64,000 nucleotides of DNA, taken from assembly GCF_002240035.1 (NCBI RefSeq), contig NZ_CP016397.1, positions 664,001 to 728,000 of the forward strand, in the 5' to 3' direction. Positions 8,413-18,400 of the stretch are shown here, one piece after another. Within the stretch, counting starts at the first letter, position 1; the number at the start of each line of letters is the position of its first letter. A program made the position numbers and the translations under genes. Source of the DNA: Legionella clemsonensis (GTDB taxonomy: Bacteria; Pseudomonadota; Gammaproteobacteria; Legionellales; Legionellaceae). The notes under the pieces were generated by a model. The model did not search any database. It was not told where the DNA came from and saw nothing but the letters and a program-made list of their open reading frames with translations.

Positions 8413-9564
8413 CTATCGGGTAAGCTCGCCTTTCCACTCTGCAAGACCACCACGAAGATGGAGGACTTTTCGAAAGCCCAATTTTAGTAAGTGACTAGCC
8501 CCTTCGGCGCTTCTTTTGCCGATTTGGCAATAGACAAGATAGGTTAATGTGGGGTCTAATTTGTGAATAAGGCGCTCATCCGATAATAATTGAGGAAGCG
8601 GTAAATGAACGGCATTGTTTACATGACCCGTTTGCCATTCACCGAGTTCCCGTACATCTAAGAATACAACATCCTTTCTATTTAAATACTTTTCTCCCTC
8701 TATCGCTGAAATATGCGGTATTTGTTTGGTTTCAGAAGCACATTTTTTTTCCAAATCATGAAGAAAAATCGCTGCCTTTGGTTTGTTGCATATCACACAG
8801 GTTTTTCTTTTTTTTATCCTGATGGTATTGACCGCCATAGTGCGTCCATCAATTGTCCAAAGCTTTCCTATCAAAGGCTTAAAGGGGGCAATAGGGCTAG
8901 GGGGCTGATTAATGATCCATTTAATTGTTTCCATCGATTGCACACAACCAATAATACCAGCCAATGCACCCAAAATGCCGAATTCTGCACAATTTGGAAT
9001 ATAATGTTGAGGCGGTTCTGGATAAAGACAGCGATAACATGGACCGGCTTTATCACCAAAAACAGTTACACGACCTTCAAAGCCTAGTATTGAAGCATAA
9101 ACGTTAGGAATACCCCGCTTTAAAGCGGCATCATTAATAAGATATTTGGTGCTAAAATTATCACTGCCATCAACTACAATATCATAATTCTGCAATATTT
9201 TTTCAGCATTTGATGCCTCCAGTACCTCATCATAAATATGAATTTCCAAATGCTTATTGAGTTGAAGTAATTCTTTTCGAGCGGCGATTACTTTTTTCTG
9301 CCCAATGTCCCGCTCACTAAAGAGAATTTGACGGGGTAAATTAGTAATATCCACTTTATCGCCATCAATAATACCTATGGTACCTACACCTGCTGCAGTT
9401 AAGTAGATTAATATAGGCGAGCCTAATCCCCCTGCGCCTACACAGAGTACTTTAGCCTTCTTAAGCTTTTCTTGCCCATCAATACCAATTTCTGGCAAGA
9501 TTATTTGCCTCTGATATTGCTTCAACTCCTCAGAGGAGAGTGTAATTTCGGAGTGCTTAACCAT
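8413..9564 (-). CDS. moeB: MoeB/ThiF-type adenylyltransferase fused to a rhodanese domain
   Basis: A 383-residue two-domain protein. Residues 1-250 are an E1-like ThiF/MoeB domain with the ATP site GAGGLGSP (43-50), DGDKVDITNLPRQ and the zinc Cys pairs CYRC and CVIC. Residues about 285-383 are a rhodanese domain with FLDVRELGEWQTGHV and the active-site loop YCQIGKR (Cys near 346). This is the arrangement of MoeZ/MOCS3, which adenylates the C-terminal Gly-Gly of MoaD and then transfers sulfur to it as thiocarboxylate. It is the last gene of the minus-strand molybdenum-cofactor operon, three bases after moaE. Since a MoaD ending in GG is encoded here, the assignment is well supported. Confidence 0.92.
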   Translation of the reverse strand: MVKHSEITLSSEELKQYQRQIILPEIGIDGQEKLKKAKVLCVGAGGLGSPILIYLTAAGVGTIGIIDGDKVDITNLPRQILFSERDIGQKKVIAARKELLQLNKHLEIHIYDEVLEASNAEKILQNYDIVVDGSDNFSTKYLINDAALKRGIPNVYASILGFEGRVTVFGDKAGPCYRCLYPEPPQHYIPNCAEFGILGALAGIIGCVQSMETIKWIINQPPSPIAPFKPLIGKLWTIDGRTMAVNTIRIKKRKTCVICNKPKAAIFLHDLEKKCASETKQIPHISAIEGEKYLNRKDVVFLDVRELGEWQTGHVNNAVHLPLPQLLSDERLIHKLDPTLTYLVYCQIGKRSAEGASHLLKLGFRKVLHLRGGLAEWKGELTR

Positions 9565-9567
9565 AAT

Positions 9568-10025
9568 CTATTTTTTCAATGTAAAGTTACCTGCTAAGTA
9601 TTGATTTGAGCCATCAAAATAATTCTCCTGTTTCCATCTTGGCAATCGTTTTTTAATTTCATTAATAATATAACCCGCCATATCATGGGCTAATTTAAAA
9701 GAACTAGCCGATACCATTACAAGGGTACACACTTCTCCAGCTGGGATATATCCAGTTGTACAGGAGATATAGATAGCTGCATTGTTATCAAAGTGTTTTT
9801 TAGCTTCGTGTGCAATATCCCTCAACGTTTTTTCAGCCAAGGCCGTATGCATTTCATAGGTTAAACCTCGTACTGCTTTATTTTTATTGTACGAATCGAT
9901 ATATCCCACCATCATACTGAGGGCACGCGAGTGATTTTTTTAATAAATTCTTGGTAAATTTCTACAATGTCTGACAAAGGAGAAAATAAAATTTTTATGG
10001 TAATATTATTTAATTGAGTGCTCAT
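9568..10025 (-). CDS. moaE: molybdopterin synthase large subunit MoaE, -1 frameshift
   Basis: MoaE is the catalytic subunit that converts cPMP to molybdopterin using the MoaD thiocarboxylate. The readable frame from 9915 down (VGYIDSYNKNKAVRGLTYEMH ... RLPRWKQENYF) lacks the N-terminal strand. The missing part is present in another frame from an ATG at 10025, one base after the moaD stop, where an operon start is expected. Adding one A to the run of seven A at 9935-9941 joins both frames (FIKKNHSRALSMMVGYI) into a full-length MoaE of about 152 residues. The lysine of the KKRLPRWK region is intact. Either the gene is inactivated or the base was lost in assembly; the rest of the pathway is intact. 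Confidence 0.88.
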
Positions 10026-10026
10026 T

Positions 10027-10317
10027 TTATCCTCCACAAACGGGCGGTAAAATTGCAATTAAATCTCCAGATTGCAACACAAAATCGTCTTCCTCGATTA
10101 AATCATCATTTTTTGCAAAGGCTGAACTTTTAAGGATTTGTATGAGCTCCTTGTTTTTTTCCTCACTATAGGATGTGCTTTGGCAAAGCGTAGTATAGAT
10201 AATTTGAGAAAGAGCCTGAATTGTTAAATGGGCTGGTACCTTTATCTTCAACAGCTTGTCATCAGGATGATAATTATGCAAAATCCCATAGAACTTTATA
10301 TTAATTTGAATATCCAA
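10027..10317 (-). CDS. moaD: molybdopterin synthase sulfur-carrier subunit MoaD
   Basis: A 96-residue ubiquitin-fold protein ending in PPVCGG; the terminal Gly-Gly is the residue pair adenylated by MoeB and thiocarboxylated for molybdopterin synthesis. The family is usually about 80 residues; the extra length is a loop around residues 45-60 rich in Lys, Glu and Ser. The motif GDLIAILPPV before the GG is typical. It lies between the moaC-moaB fusion (16 nt away) and moaE (one base away), so translational coupling with moaE is likely. Confidence 0.88.
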   Translation of the reverse strand: MDIQINIKFYGILHNYHPDDKLLKIKVPAHLTIQALSQIIYTTLCQSTSYSEEKNKELIQILKSSAFAKNDDLIEEDDFVLQSGDLIAILPPVCGG

Positions 10318-10333
10318 TTTGGCTCCTAATCAA

Positions 10334-11377
10334 TTAAAAACGTTGCAGCTCCTCAACAGCTTTTACAAGAAGCTCTGGTAAGACTCTCATCGATTCATAT
10401 ATCGCATTTTTTGAACCAGGTATTGTTACAATTAAAGAGCGGCCTAAAACCGCCCCAAGAGAGCAGCTTAACCAGGTAAAAGGGGTATGTTGTTCACCTG
10501 TTTTCCTAAGCAATTCACCGAAGCCTGGTATTAACCGATCAGAAATTTCGATGACAGCTTGGGTAGTAACATCCCGTTTAGTAATTCCAGTTCCGCCACG
10601 CAAGAAAATGACATGACAAGAAGCATCGGCGGCCTTTTTTATTTCTTGTTGGATTAACTCTTTTTCATCAGGTACTAAGGCATAAGAAATGGCTTTAGCC
10701 CCAAGTTTTTCAAGTTCTTCTTTTAAATAAATGCCAATGTCAGGATAGTCTTCGTGCCCTTGATAAGCACGATCACTGATACTGATTACTGCCATTCGTA
10801 AATCCGCAAAGGGGGTTTGAGAAAACAATTTTTGCTGCAACCATTCTGGGACACCTTGAGAATGTACCCATAATCCTGATTTACCCCCTTCTTTATATAA
10901 AAGATAAATGTCACTTATCAATAACTCTTTATTGACTATTTTGCAAAGATCATAAATGGATAATAAGGCAGCATTGACGCCGGCTAAGGCTTCCATTTCC
11001 ACACCGGTCTTAGCAAATGCTGAGACGATGCAATAGATCATAATTGAAAATTCTTTTTCATTCGGTTCCGACAGTACAATAACTTGATCTAAATTTAAGG
11101 GATGGCAAAGAGGGATACATTGAAAAGCACATTTCGCCCCCGTAATTCCTGCCACTTCAGCAAGTATTAAAGGATCACCTTTGGGCATGGTTTTATCTTG
11201 AATTTTCCTAAACGCTTTTTCACCCACATAAATTTTTCCTTGTGCGACAGCGCAGCGGAAGGTCGGAGTTTTTTTCCCTATATCCACCATTCTATAAGCA
11301 TGTTCAGGAAGACTATTATTCCATGGATCAGAAATGGCTTCTTTCTTGCTAGATTCTGAAGTATGCTGATGTATCAT
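10334..11377 (-). CDS. moaCB: MoaC-MoaB fusion, molybdenum cofactor biosynthesis
   Basis: A bifunctional protein of about 347 residues from the ATG at 11377, which has an AGGA-type ribosome binding site; the frame stays open upstream into moaA, but that extension is not conserved in type. N-terminal half: MoaC (cyclic pyranopterin monophosphate synthase), with CAFQCIPLCHPLNLD carrying the catalytic His and KTGVEMEALAGVNAALLSIYDLCK. C-terminal half: MoaB/MogA fold, with SISDRAYQG, LRGGTGITKRDVT and the closing SKNAIYESMRVLPELL, which adenylates molybdopterin. Fusions of this order are known in several bacteria. It sits 26 nt behind moaA and supplies two successive steps of the pathway. Confidence 0.93.
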   Translation of the reverse strand: MIHQHTSESSKKEAISDPWNNSLPEHAYRMVDIGKKTPTFRCAVAQGKIYVGEKAFRKIQDKTMPKGDPLILAEVAGITGAKCAFQCIPLCHPLNLDQVIVLSEPNEKEFSIMIYCIVSAFAKTGVEMEALAGVNAALLSIYDLCKIVNKELLISDIYLLYKEGGKSGLWVHSQGVPEWLQQKLFSQTPFADLRMAVISISDRAYQGHEDYPDIGIYLKEELEKLGAKAISYALVPDEKELIQQEIKKAADASCHVIFLRGGTGITKRDVTTQAVIEISDRLIPGFGELLRKTGEQHTPFTWLSCSLGAVLGRSLIVTIPGSKNAIYESMRVLPELLVKAVEELQRF

Positions 11378-11403
11378 TCCTGCTCGCTCCTCGTTTAAAT
11401 AAA

Positions 11404-12432
11404 TTAGCCACCTACCCGAAACATGTCGACTTTTTTTCTTCTTTGAATCTCTTTCAATGAAAGTGAATGACGAATTTCGGAGTAGCGATCTTGACGCAAC
11501 TGCCAACGTTGGCCTAACCATTCTTTTAATTTCTGATCACTAATACCATTACGCAACGCTTGTCTTATATCTAGCTTTTTTTCAGCAAATAAGCAGGTAT
11601 AAAACTGGCCGTCTGCAGATAAACGCGCGCGGGTACAATTTCCACAAAAGGGCTGACTTACTGAAGAGATTACACCAATTTCACCAGACCCATCTAAATA
11701 TCGATAGCGTTTTGCTACCTCCGATCCCGTGTTGTTGATCGGCTCCAAAGGATATTGGGAATGAATTTGTTCTATGACTTCAGAAGATGGAATTACTTGT
11801 GTCCAATCCCAACCTCTACTATTTCCAGTGTCCATAAATTCAATAAAACGAAGGACAATTCCAGTACCTTTAAAATAGCGCACAAGCGGTAATATCTCCT
11901 GTTCATTTACACCACGTCTTAAAACAGTATTGATTTTTATGACATCAAAACCAGCTTTTTTTGCATGTTCTATCCCATGCAAAACCCGATTGATATCAAC
12001 TGGACGACCGGCCATTTTTTTAAAAGTCTCTTCATTGAGAGAATCAATGCTAATGGTGACACGCTGTAGCCCTGCCTTGTGCAATAAGAGGGCTTTTTCA
12101 GCTAAAAAATAACCATTCGTCGTTAAAGCAATGTCATTAATTTCTGGAATTTTAGCAATTTGTCTAACTAATTCTTCAAGATTCTTTCTGAGTAAAGGCT
12201 CTCCTCCTGTTAGCCTGATCTTAGAAACACCCAGAGCTGTGAATGCTTTAATTACACGAATGATCTCAGCAAAACTTAGAAGTTGAGCTTTTTTAAGAAA
12301 ATGAAATTGATCATAAATTTCCGCAGGCATGCAATAAGTACAACGAAAATTGCAGGAATCGATCACTGATACACGTAAATCTTTTAGCCTCCGTTTCAGC
12401 TTATCTTTGACAATATAATCCGCTGACCTCAT
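11404..12432 (-). CDS. moaA: GTP 3',8-cyclase MoaA
   Basis: A 342-residue radical-SAM enzyme of normal length. The N-terminal SAM cluster ligands are Cys27, Cys31 and Cys34 (CNFRCTYC), followed by RLTGGEPLLRK. The second, GTP-binding cluster is in FCGNCTRARLS with a third Cys in FYTCLF. The protein ends in Gly-Gly, as required for MoaA activity. It converts GTP to 3',8-cyclo-GTP, the first step of molybdenum cofactor synthesis, with MoaC. First gene of the operon moaA, moaCB, moaD, moaE, moeB; no moeA, mobA or molybdate transport gene and no molybdoenzyme is present next to it, so these must be elsewhere. Confidence 0.95.
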   Translation of the reverse strand: MRSADYIVKDKLKRRLKDLRVSVIDSCNFRCTYCMPAEIYDQFHFLKKAQLLSFAEIIRVIKAFTALGVSKIRLTGGEPLLRKNLEELVRQIAKIPEINDIALTTNGYFLAEKALLLHKAGLQRVTISIDSLNEETFKKMAGRPVDINRVLHGIEHAKKAGFDVIKINTVLRRGVNEQEILPLVRYFKGTGIVLRFIEFMDTGNSRGWDWTQVIPSSEVIEQIHSQYPLEPINNTGSEVAKRYRYLDGSGEIGVISSVSQPFCGNCTRARLSADGQFYTCLFAEKKLDIRQALRNGISDQKLKEWLGQRWQLRQDRYSEIRHSLSLKEIQRRKKVDMFRVGG

Positions 12433-12817
12433 GCATTGTTCTTAAATGTGAATATATTAAAAAAGTATAGGTTATAGTGATTGTGTTATCCAGAACTAGC
12501 CTTTTTTAACCGACCACTAAGCTTCCTATGCCTCTGGGTTAGCATAAATCGTACTGGATCACAGGCAATTCTCAATCTATAGTGGGTTAGTGCCTCATGA
12601 ATGCACCATAATACCTGTGCTATTTTAAGCGTATATAATAAGTGGTCTTTGCTGAGTATGATGTGCAATAATTTGTGGAACAGGGGCTTGAAACCCAGTA
12701 TACAAAACCTGAGTAATAGGAGCCTCTAATGCAAGCTGTTCTGGTATTTGCTTCATATAAATAATGCCCTGACTTGTCAGGAAGCGCGCTACATAAGACC
12801 AACTAGTAGGTACGTAC
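12433..12817. other. non-coding or degenerate stretch upstream of moaA
   Basis: 385 bp between the moaA start and the P-loop kinase gene. It holds the promoter(s) for both divergent units. Minus-strand open frames of 60-64 codons (for example 12625-12819) are present, but they lack a ribosome binding site and recognisable similarity. They could be remnants of a decayed gene; I do not call any of them. Confidence 0.4.
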
Positions 12818-13327
12818 ATGTTAATTATTTTTGGCGGACTCCCGGGAACCGGGAAAACAACTTTATCAAAACAACTTGCTAAACAATTAAAAGCAGTTTA
12901 TCTACGAATTGATACAGTGGAACAGGCATTTAAAAAATTCTCTGGTTTTGCGGAAAAAAGGGTTGGGCCTGAAGGGTACATGATATCTTATGCTATTGCA
13001 TTAGATAACCTAAAGCTAGGACTTTCTGTAGTTGCTGATTCAGTCAACCCCATTGCTATTACACGTAATGCTTGGCGAAAAGTAGCAATGGATGCAAATA
13101 CTCCTTTTATTGAAATCGAGCTGGTGTGTTCAAATGCCAAAGCGCACCAACGCCGCATTGAAACCAGGAAAGCCGATATACCAGGACACAGGTTACCTAA
13201 CTGGATTGATGTATTAAATCGAGATTATGAACCATGGCTATCAAAATCAATGACCTTAGACACCTCGGAGTATTCTATTGAGGAATCAGTAGAGCTCATT
13301 ATGGATTTTATCAGGTCAAAGATTTGA
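12818..13327 (+). CDS. P-loop kinase-like ATPase (predicted small-molecule kinase)
   Basis: A 169-residue P-loop protein of the predicted-kinase type (AAA_33/zeta-related). Walker A is GLPGTGKTT near the N-terminus (residues 7-15). RIDTVEQAF follows the first strand, DSVNP marks the second nucleotide-site strand, and the lid region carries RRIETRKADIPGHRLPNW, which matches the R-rich lid of such kinases. The C-terminal helix is ordinary. The substrate is unknown; relatives range from tRNA-, sugar- and antibiotic-modifying kinases. It is encoded 22 nt upstream of an AadA-like resistance gene on the same strand, so the two may be co-transcribed. Confidence 0.8.
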   Translation: MLIIFGGLPGTGKTTLSKQLAKQLKAVYLRIDTVEQAFKKFSGFAEKRVGPEGYMISYAIALDNLKLGLSVVADSVNPIAITRNAWRKVAMDANTPFIEIELVCSNAKAHQRRIETRKADIPGHRLPNWIDVLNRDYEPWLSKSMTLDTSEYSIEESVELIMDFIRSKI

Positions 13328-13349
13328 ATGAATCTAATTAATAATCACT

Positions 13350-14183
13350 ATGACTATTGATGATAAAAAACAGCGTGATGTGAAGCAACAACTCAATGAA
13401 TGCCTTGATGTGCTGACAAAGGTTTTAGGCGCAGATCTTTTAGGCGTTTATCTTTATGGCTCTTTTCTTGTAGGCGGTTTACAAAAGTACAGTGACATTG
13501 ACTTATTTGTTGTCACCAATCGTGCCATGAACACTAAAGAAAAAAGGGAGTTAATTAGCCATCTTCTTCAAATATCAGGCATTTATATGAAAAGTACAAA
13601 GCCACCGCTAGAAGTGACCCTAGTGGAAAAGAGGGCTATCAATCCGTGGCATTATCCTCCTCTTTTTGATTTTCAATATGGTGATTGGCTGCGTCAATCC
13701 TTTGAAAAGGGAAATGTTGCACCATGGCAAAGTCGTGAAATGCCTGATCTTGCTTTGATTATTACGCAAGTATTATTGAAGAGCCACACCTTGTTCGGAT
13801 CAAAGCCTGAACAATTATTAGCCCCCGTCCCTTATCGTGATTTTATAAAGGCGATGCTCCATGATCTTGAGAGACTTTCAGCTGATCTTGAACACGATAC
13901 TCGCAATGTGCTACTGACCTATGCACGAATTTGGAGTACGTTAGTAACGAATGAGATTAGATCAAAACCTGCTGCAGCTGATTGGGTAGTGCAGCGTTTA
14001 CCTAAAAGGTACCAGCCTGTAATAAACAGAGCTAAATCCATATGCATTGGTTGGGAAGAGGAATACTGGAATGATATTAATGTACTTGTAAAATCCTGTG
14101 CAGATTTTATGTTAAGCAGAATTAATGAACAAACGTCAGCAGTAAACTTAAAAGATCCTTCCAAGGTAATCACGTTAGCGTAA
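13350..14183 (+). CDS. AadA-like aminoglycoside nucleotidyltransferase (ANT(3'')/ANT(9) family)
   Basis: A 277-residue protein with the layout of AadA: nucleotidyltransferase core LYGSFLVGG with Ser38, SDIDLFVV with the metal-binding Asp49 and Asp51, and LEVTLVE with the catalytic-base Glu88. In the C-terminal helical domain come PWHYPPLFDFQYGDW, DLALIITQVLLKSH, RNVLLTYARIWSTLVT and AADWVVQRLPKRYQPV, all in the AadA order. Such enzymes adenylate streptomycin/spectinomycin at 3'' or 9. The sequence is diverged and its base composition matches its neighbours, so it looks like an old chromosomal member rather than a recent integron cassette; no attC or integrase is visible. Activity is predicted but not certain. 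Confidence 0.9.
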   Translation: MTIDDKKQRDVKQQLNECLDVLTKVLGADLLGVYLYGSFLVGGLQKYSDIDLFVVTNRAMNTKEKRELISHLLQISGIYMKSTKPPLEVTLVEKRAINPWHYPPLFDFQYGDWLRQSFEKGNVAPWQSREMPDLALIITQVLLKSHTLFGSKPEQLLAPVPYRDFIKAMLHDLERLSADLEHDTRNVLLTYARIWSTLVTNEIRSKPAAADWVVQRLPKRYQPVINRAKSICIGWEEEYWNDINVLVKSCADFMLSRINEQTSAVNLKDPSKVITLA

Positions 14184-14332
14184 ATCTTTTCCTGTAGTCA
14201 CTTCATTGGGTTTGATAATTGCTTTTCGAGCTGCCGCAAGTTCTGCCTCGGTAAATTTTCCTTATAGCCTGTCCCGACCGAATTGATGCGTCTAATATTC
14301 ACTGCATTTGAAAATTTTCTCTGTTCCGCCAC
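14175..14332 (-). pseudogene. small degenerate reading frame behind the J-domain gene
   Basis: Directly after the J-domain stop a GTG opens a minus-strand frame (AEQRKFSNAVNIRRINSVGT) that, after a likely one-base loss in a short A run near 14254, continues as FTEAELAAARKAIIKPNEV and ends at 14175. The two pieces read like one small protein of about 50 residues or the tail of a larger gene. I do not recognise it; it overlaps the end of the AadA gene slightly. Confidence 0.3.
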
Positions 14333-15298
14333 TTAAATTGCTATTACCTCCATCCCTGATTTTTCGACATGCTCGTCAGGCAATTCAAGCCCTCTCAATT
14401 GATAAATTCGGTTATAAGCAATACCGCGGTTAGACTGAAACAAACTGAGTTCATTTTTTTCAATATAGCGTGCTGATGAAGCTTCTTGATAATTAGTAGC
14501 GCCGCATAACTCTATTCTTTCCGCAGGAGCAAAGAAAGAATATTTTGTCTCTCTTATAGTCACAAGATGCTTTTTTTCATTAGTGCAACAAGCTTGCGCT
14601 AAATGAAACGTTAAAAGAGCTGATGCAACAACTGTGAGCAACATAACTGCAGCTAATAATGCAGGAGGGAATGCACAAAAAAATCCCAAGGGGACATTTA
14701 TTATAAAAGCAGCAAGTGCAGAACAAATTAATGCATCACAGAGGCTATATTTCCTGTAAAAATTATCAACAGCATAATATTTGAACTTTTCGTTCAGCTT
14801 GAGTGATTCTGATAATGCACCATACACCCAATAATAGGGATTAAGGTACACACTCATAAAGGCATGACAAGTACTTCTTACTCCCCAAAAGCCACTTAAT
14901 TTTAAATATTCTTCATGAATAATTTTATTTAACTCAGTATTAAACCATAGGATATGGTCATCTATTCTAGAGAAAAAAGAATTAATTATCGGATCTTTCT
15001 TTAACTCCCTTAAAAAAGATTGATAATCCTCATCTTCTTCTTTACTTAAATAATTATAAGAAATATTTTTTTCTTCATCATATTCTTTTCTTGTCTGAGC
15101 ATTTCCTAACACTAAATAGGCAAGCCTCACTTGTTGAAACTTCTGATTCAGTTCATCTAACTTTTCAGGAGGTAATTCAGGATGTTTATCTGGATGAATA
15201 TCAAGTAGTTTTTTTGTGTAGGCTTTTTTAATGTCAGCTTGAGTAATCGTTTGTTTATTCTTTGGATCCAATCCTAAAACTTCATAATAACTAGGCAT
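14333..15298 (-). CDS. J-domain (DnaJ-like) membrane protein
   Basis: A 321-residue protein. Residues 2-75 are a J domain: YYEVLGLDP, the helix II KKAYTKKLLDIHPDKHPE with the HPD triad at 35-37, and YLVLGNAQTRKEYDEE. There is no Gly/Phe region, zinc finger or substrate-binding domain, so it is a type-III J protein able to stimulate an Hsp70. Residues about 190-240 form two hydrophobic segments rich in Ala/Leu/Phe, after which a soluble tail of about 80 residues follows. Eukaryote-like J proteins with membrane segments are a recurring type of Legionella effector, which is the inference here. It lies 113 nt downstream of the giant gene on the same strand and may share its transcript. Confidence 0.85.
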   Translation of the reverse strand: MPSYYEVLGLDPKNKQTITQADIKKAYTKKLLDIHPDKHPELPPEKLDELNQKFQQVRLAYLVLGNAQTRKEYDEEKNISYNYLSKEEDEDYQSFLRELKKDPIINSFFSRIDDHILWFNTELNKIIHEEYLKLSGFWGVRSTCHAFMSVYLNPYYWVYGALSESLKLNEKFKYYAVDNFYRKYSLCDALICSALAAFIINVPLGFFCAFPPALLAAVMLLTVVASALLTFHLAQACCTNEKKHLVTIRETKYSFFAPAERIELCGATNYQEASSARYIEKNELSLFQSNRGIAYNRIYQLRGLELPDEHVEKSGMEVIAI

Positions 15299-15410
15299 AA
15301 TAAAGAGGAACCTTTAATTTAAAATATTAAGGAGCTAATTGTACTACAGCTTATTAATTAGCCTATTAATTTCGTTGATTCTAACTAAAAGGACCGTCAT
15401 GTTGATGAGT

Positions 15411-18400
15411 TTATTTGGAGATTGTTATAGTCTTGCCTGTTTCAACATTTTCATTGCGCAATCTTCCCATCTTTTCTTTAATTTGCTTTGTAATATCTGA
15501 TGTACCAGTATTTAAGGTCGCGACAGAAGAGTGAGTAGGAGGAGCTTGTAATTTACCATTAACCTTTTCTTGAGCTAGATTCTTTTCCTCAAATTGTACT
15601 GTTTCATCATTCTCTGCATTTCTAGTTTGCTCTTCTCGTTGACGAGCTTCTGCCAATTCACATTCGCTAGCCATTTCTAAATTAACTTCCTGTTTTTCTC
15701 TTAAGCCTAAGCCGTCGACTTTGCATTCTCTTTTTTGCACAACTTTCGCTGCGGGGATAACCACTGATTGCACGCTTTTATTGAAGGCGGAACCGCAGTT
15801 TTCCTCAAGGCCTGAGTCCAATCCATGCAATTGATCGAGCTGAGCTTTCATATCCTTTTCTAGTTGCAGATACTCAGGGGGGGTAAATAGTAGGTCGACG
15901 TCAGCGGAAATATTTTTTTCAACAATGGTGGGCACATCAAAATGAACGTCAATAAACTCCAGAGCATCCTTTTCAGCTACTTTAATATGATGATTGTCAC
16001 ATATTTTTAGTAAATTTTTAGCGCCGTTTATTAATTTATTAAGAACAGATACTTCCCCTTTTATTTTTTGAACTTCTTCCTCATTTTTCTTAGCTCTACC
16101 ACGAATCTCAGCATGTTTTTCTTCCAATGCTTTTAAATCCTTCTTATATTTTTCCCTTGCTTTAATTAACTGATTTTGTAGAGGCAACACTTTTCTATCA
16201 AGATCTCTTAAAATTTTAAAATCAGCATGCAAAATGATGCCTTTTGCTCGTTCATCATCAGGGCCTTTAATATATATTTCTTTTGAGCGCGAAGATTTGG
16301 CTTTGTAATTATCAAGTATCTTTTCAGCGGCTTTATGACCATTCAAAAAATTAACCGCATCTTGTGTCATTTTGTCAATTTCCTTAGTTGAAACGACCAT
16401 GTGCTGACTTTCCAGTGCTTTTATGATCGCTGGCTTAATATCAGCCGCTTTAACGGGTGCTTTATTATAGGCTAAAAGTTCGGGAGGCAGTTCATAATCA
16501 GGCTTTCCAAGCTTGCTTTTCATGACCCCATGAAGGATCACAAAGAAATTTTTTTCTTTTCGATCTTCAGATGATGGATTCGTTGTGGCATTTAGTAATC
16601 TTTGTGTAACTACATTCCTTATATTTCTTTTTAAGGCAGCCTTATTTTCCTCTTCATCTTCTTCAGAATTGGCCGAAATAGATAACCTTTGCATAACAGT
16701 TGAAATAAACTCTCCAATACGGGGAATTCTTCTCTCGGAAATTTCTTCATTATCGTTCACTGCAAGAGCTATTCGTTTTACACGAGAAGTCATGCTTTCG
16801 AGAAAAGCCTCCGGCGTTAAATTTTTATCTTTTCTAGCTAAAATTATTTCGCGCTGAATACCCTCAACAAAAGGTTTCCATTTTTTAGCATTTCTTTCTG
16901 GTTCATTCTCATAGATAAAATCATCATATATGTCAAGATCATAGAGGTGATAGCGCAGAAATTGATTTAAATCCATACCCTCTATTTTTATATCTGTATT
17001 TGGTACATCTTCTCCATTATCATTTTTACGAGTCGGAGGCTCTCTTGCCGCTTGGAATAATGAATCAATTAAAGTACCCTTACCGCTTGGAGTAATAAAC
17101 TCCTCATATCTTTCCTCAACTGCTTCAAAAACCTGGTCGATATAATCATCAAGTTTTTCACTAATTTGTTGGGTGGTCAGTCTTTTGACTGAGTGTTGTT
17201 TGTAAAGCTGCTGCATCAAATAAATACAAGCTTCTCCCAAATTATCATGTAATATCCCATCCACTCGAAGACCGCTGTCTTCTTCATAGTCTCCTGTTCC
17301 AGAGCACATTGAGCGAAGCTGATCATTTAGCATGTCCTGATGCTTTTTCCGTTGATTTAATTCATCTTTAGCCGATTCAGGAAATTGAACAGCTATCTGT
17401 TCTTTTGCTTCTTTAACAAGTCTAGCAATTTTAATTTCCAAATCTTTAATTTTTCCTTTTATGGCAATGGGTTGATCGTCCGCCTCTTTTTCTGGCCCAT
17501 ACTCTATTTCACCTTTATATTCTTGCCGCAGCGCAGCTTTAGCAGCCTTAACATCGGCAATTTCTTTACGAATCTCTTTTCTTTTAATCATTGCTTTTTT
17601 GTAAGCATCCATAGTTTCTTTGGCAATTAGGGATAGCTGAGAATGATTTCCAGCCAAAATACGTTCTTTTAATCTAGATGAAATAAAAATATTCGTGCTA
17701 GTTAATTGTGGCTCTTTCTTAGTTTGGCCTATTGCACTTTGTTGTTCGACAGGTTGTTTAGTGGTTTGCTTTGTTGGTACTTGTACTGAAATTGTAACCC
17801 CTGTTTTTTGATGTGTAATGCCTTTTTTATCCGTAATGGTTTGATTTGTTGGCTTTATCCTGACTTGGATCTCTTGCTTATCAATACCATCAAATCCCCA
17901 GGTTGCTAATTCAAATATAGGGGTTTCTTTTGAGACATTTGGAGCATTTGCATACTGAATTGTCAGTGAGGGCTCTAATTGTGTTGGTGTGCATATACCG
18001 TTGAGAGCGGTTGCTAATTCTTCAACGTTTCCACCTTCAACTTGATATCGATACGCGGCAAAATTTAATTTATTTAACAGTTTTCCTTCTAATGACTTAA
18101 CTTTGGGGCCTACAATGGGTAATAAACCTTCTGCACTATCGGAACGAATATCATACAAGCTCCAACCTTCTACAACCGAATTCTTAAAGGCATTTGCTTC
18201 AGCTTGGTTTATTATAATAACCTGAGGGCTTTTTGATTCTCTGGCCAGAAAATACCGTATGGGCGGAATTAAGTGGGCTCCCTTGCCCTTATAACTGGGA
18301 CTACATCTAATAGAATCTTCCTCTTTAAACAATTGAGTCATGTGTAGTGTTTTACTAGCTAGTGAAAGAGTTTGGGTTTTCTCGCTCGTCAAAAGGAAAT

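Noticed and set aside
12486-12819. Overlapping minus-strand open frames of 60-64 codons upstream of the P-loop kinase gene
   Set aside because: No ribosome binding site, no family resemblance, mutual overlap, and one shares its ATG bases with the divergent kinase start. They could be gene debris but cannot be supported as genes.
15299-15340. A perfect CTTAATATT upstream of the J-domain gene
   Set aside because: No second half-site with 2-bp spacing and no -10 at 7 nt. A single AT-rich 9-mer is not enough.
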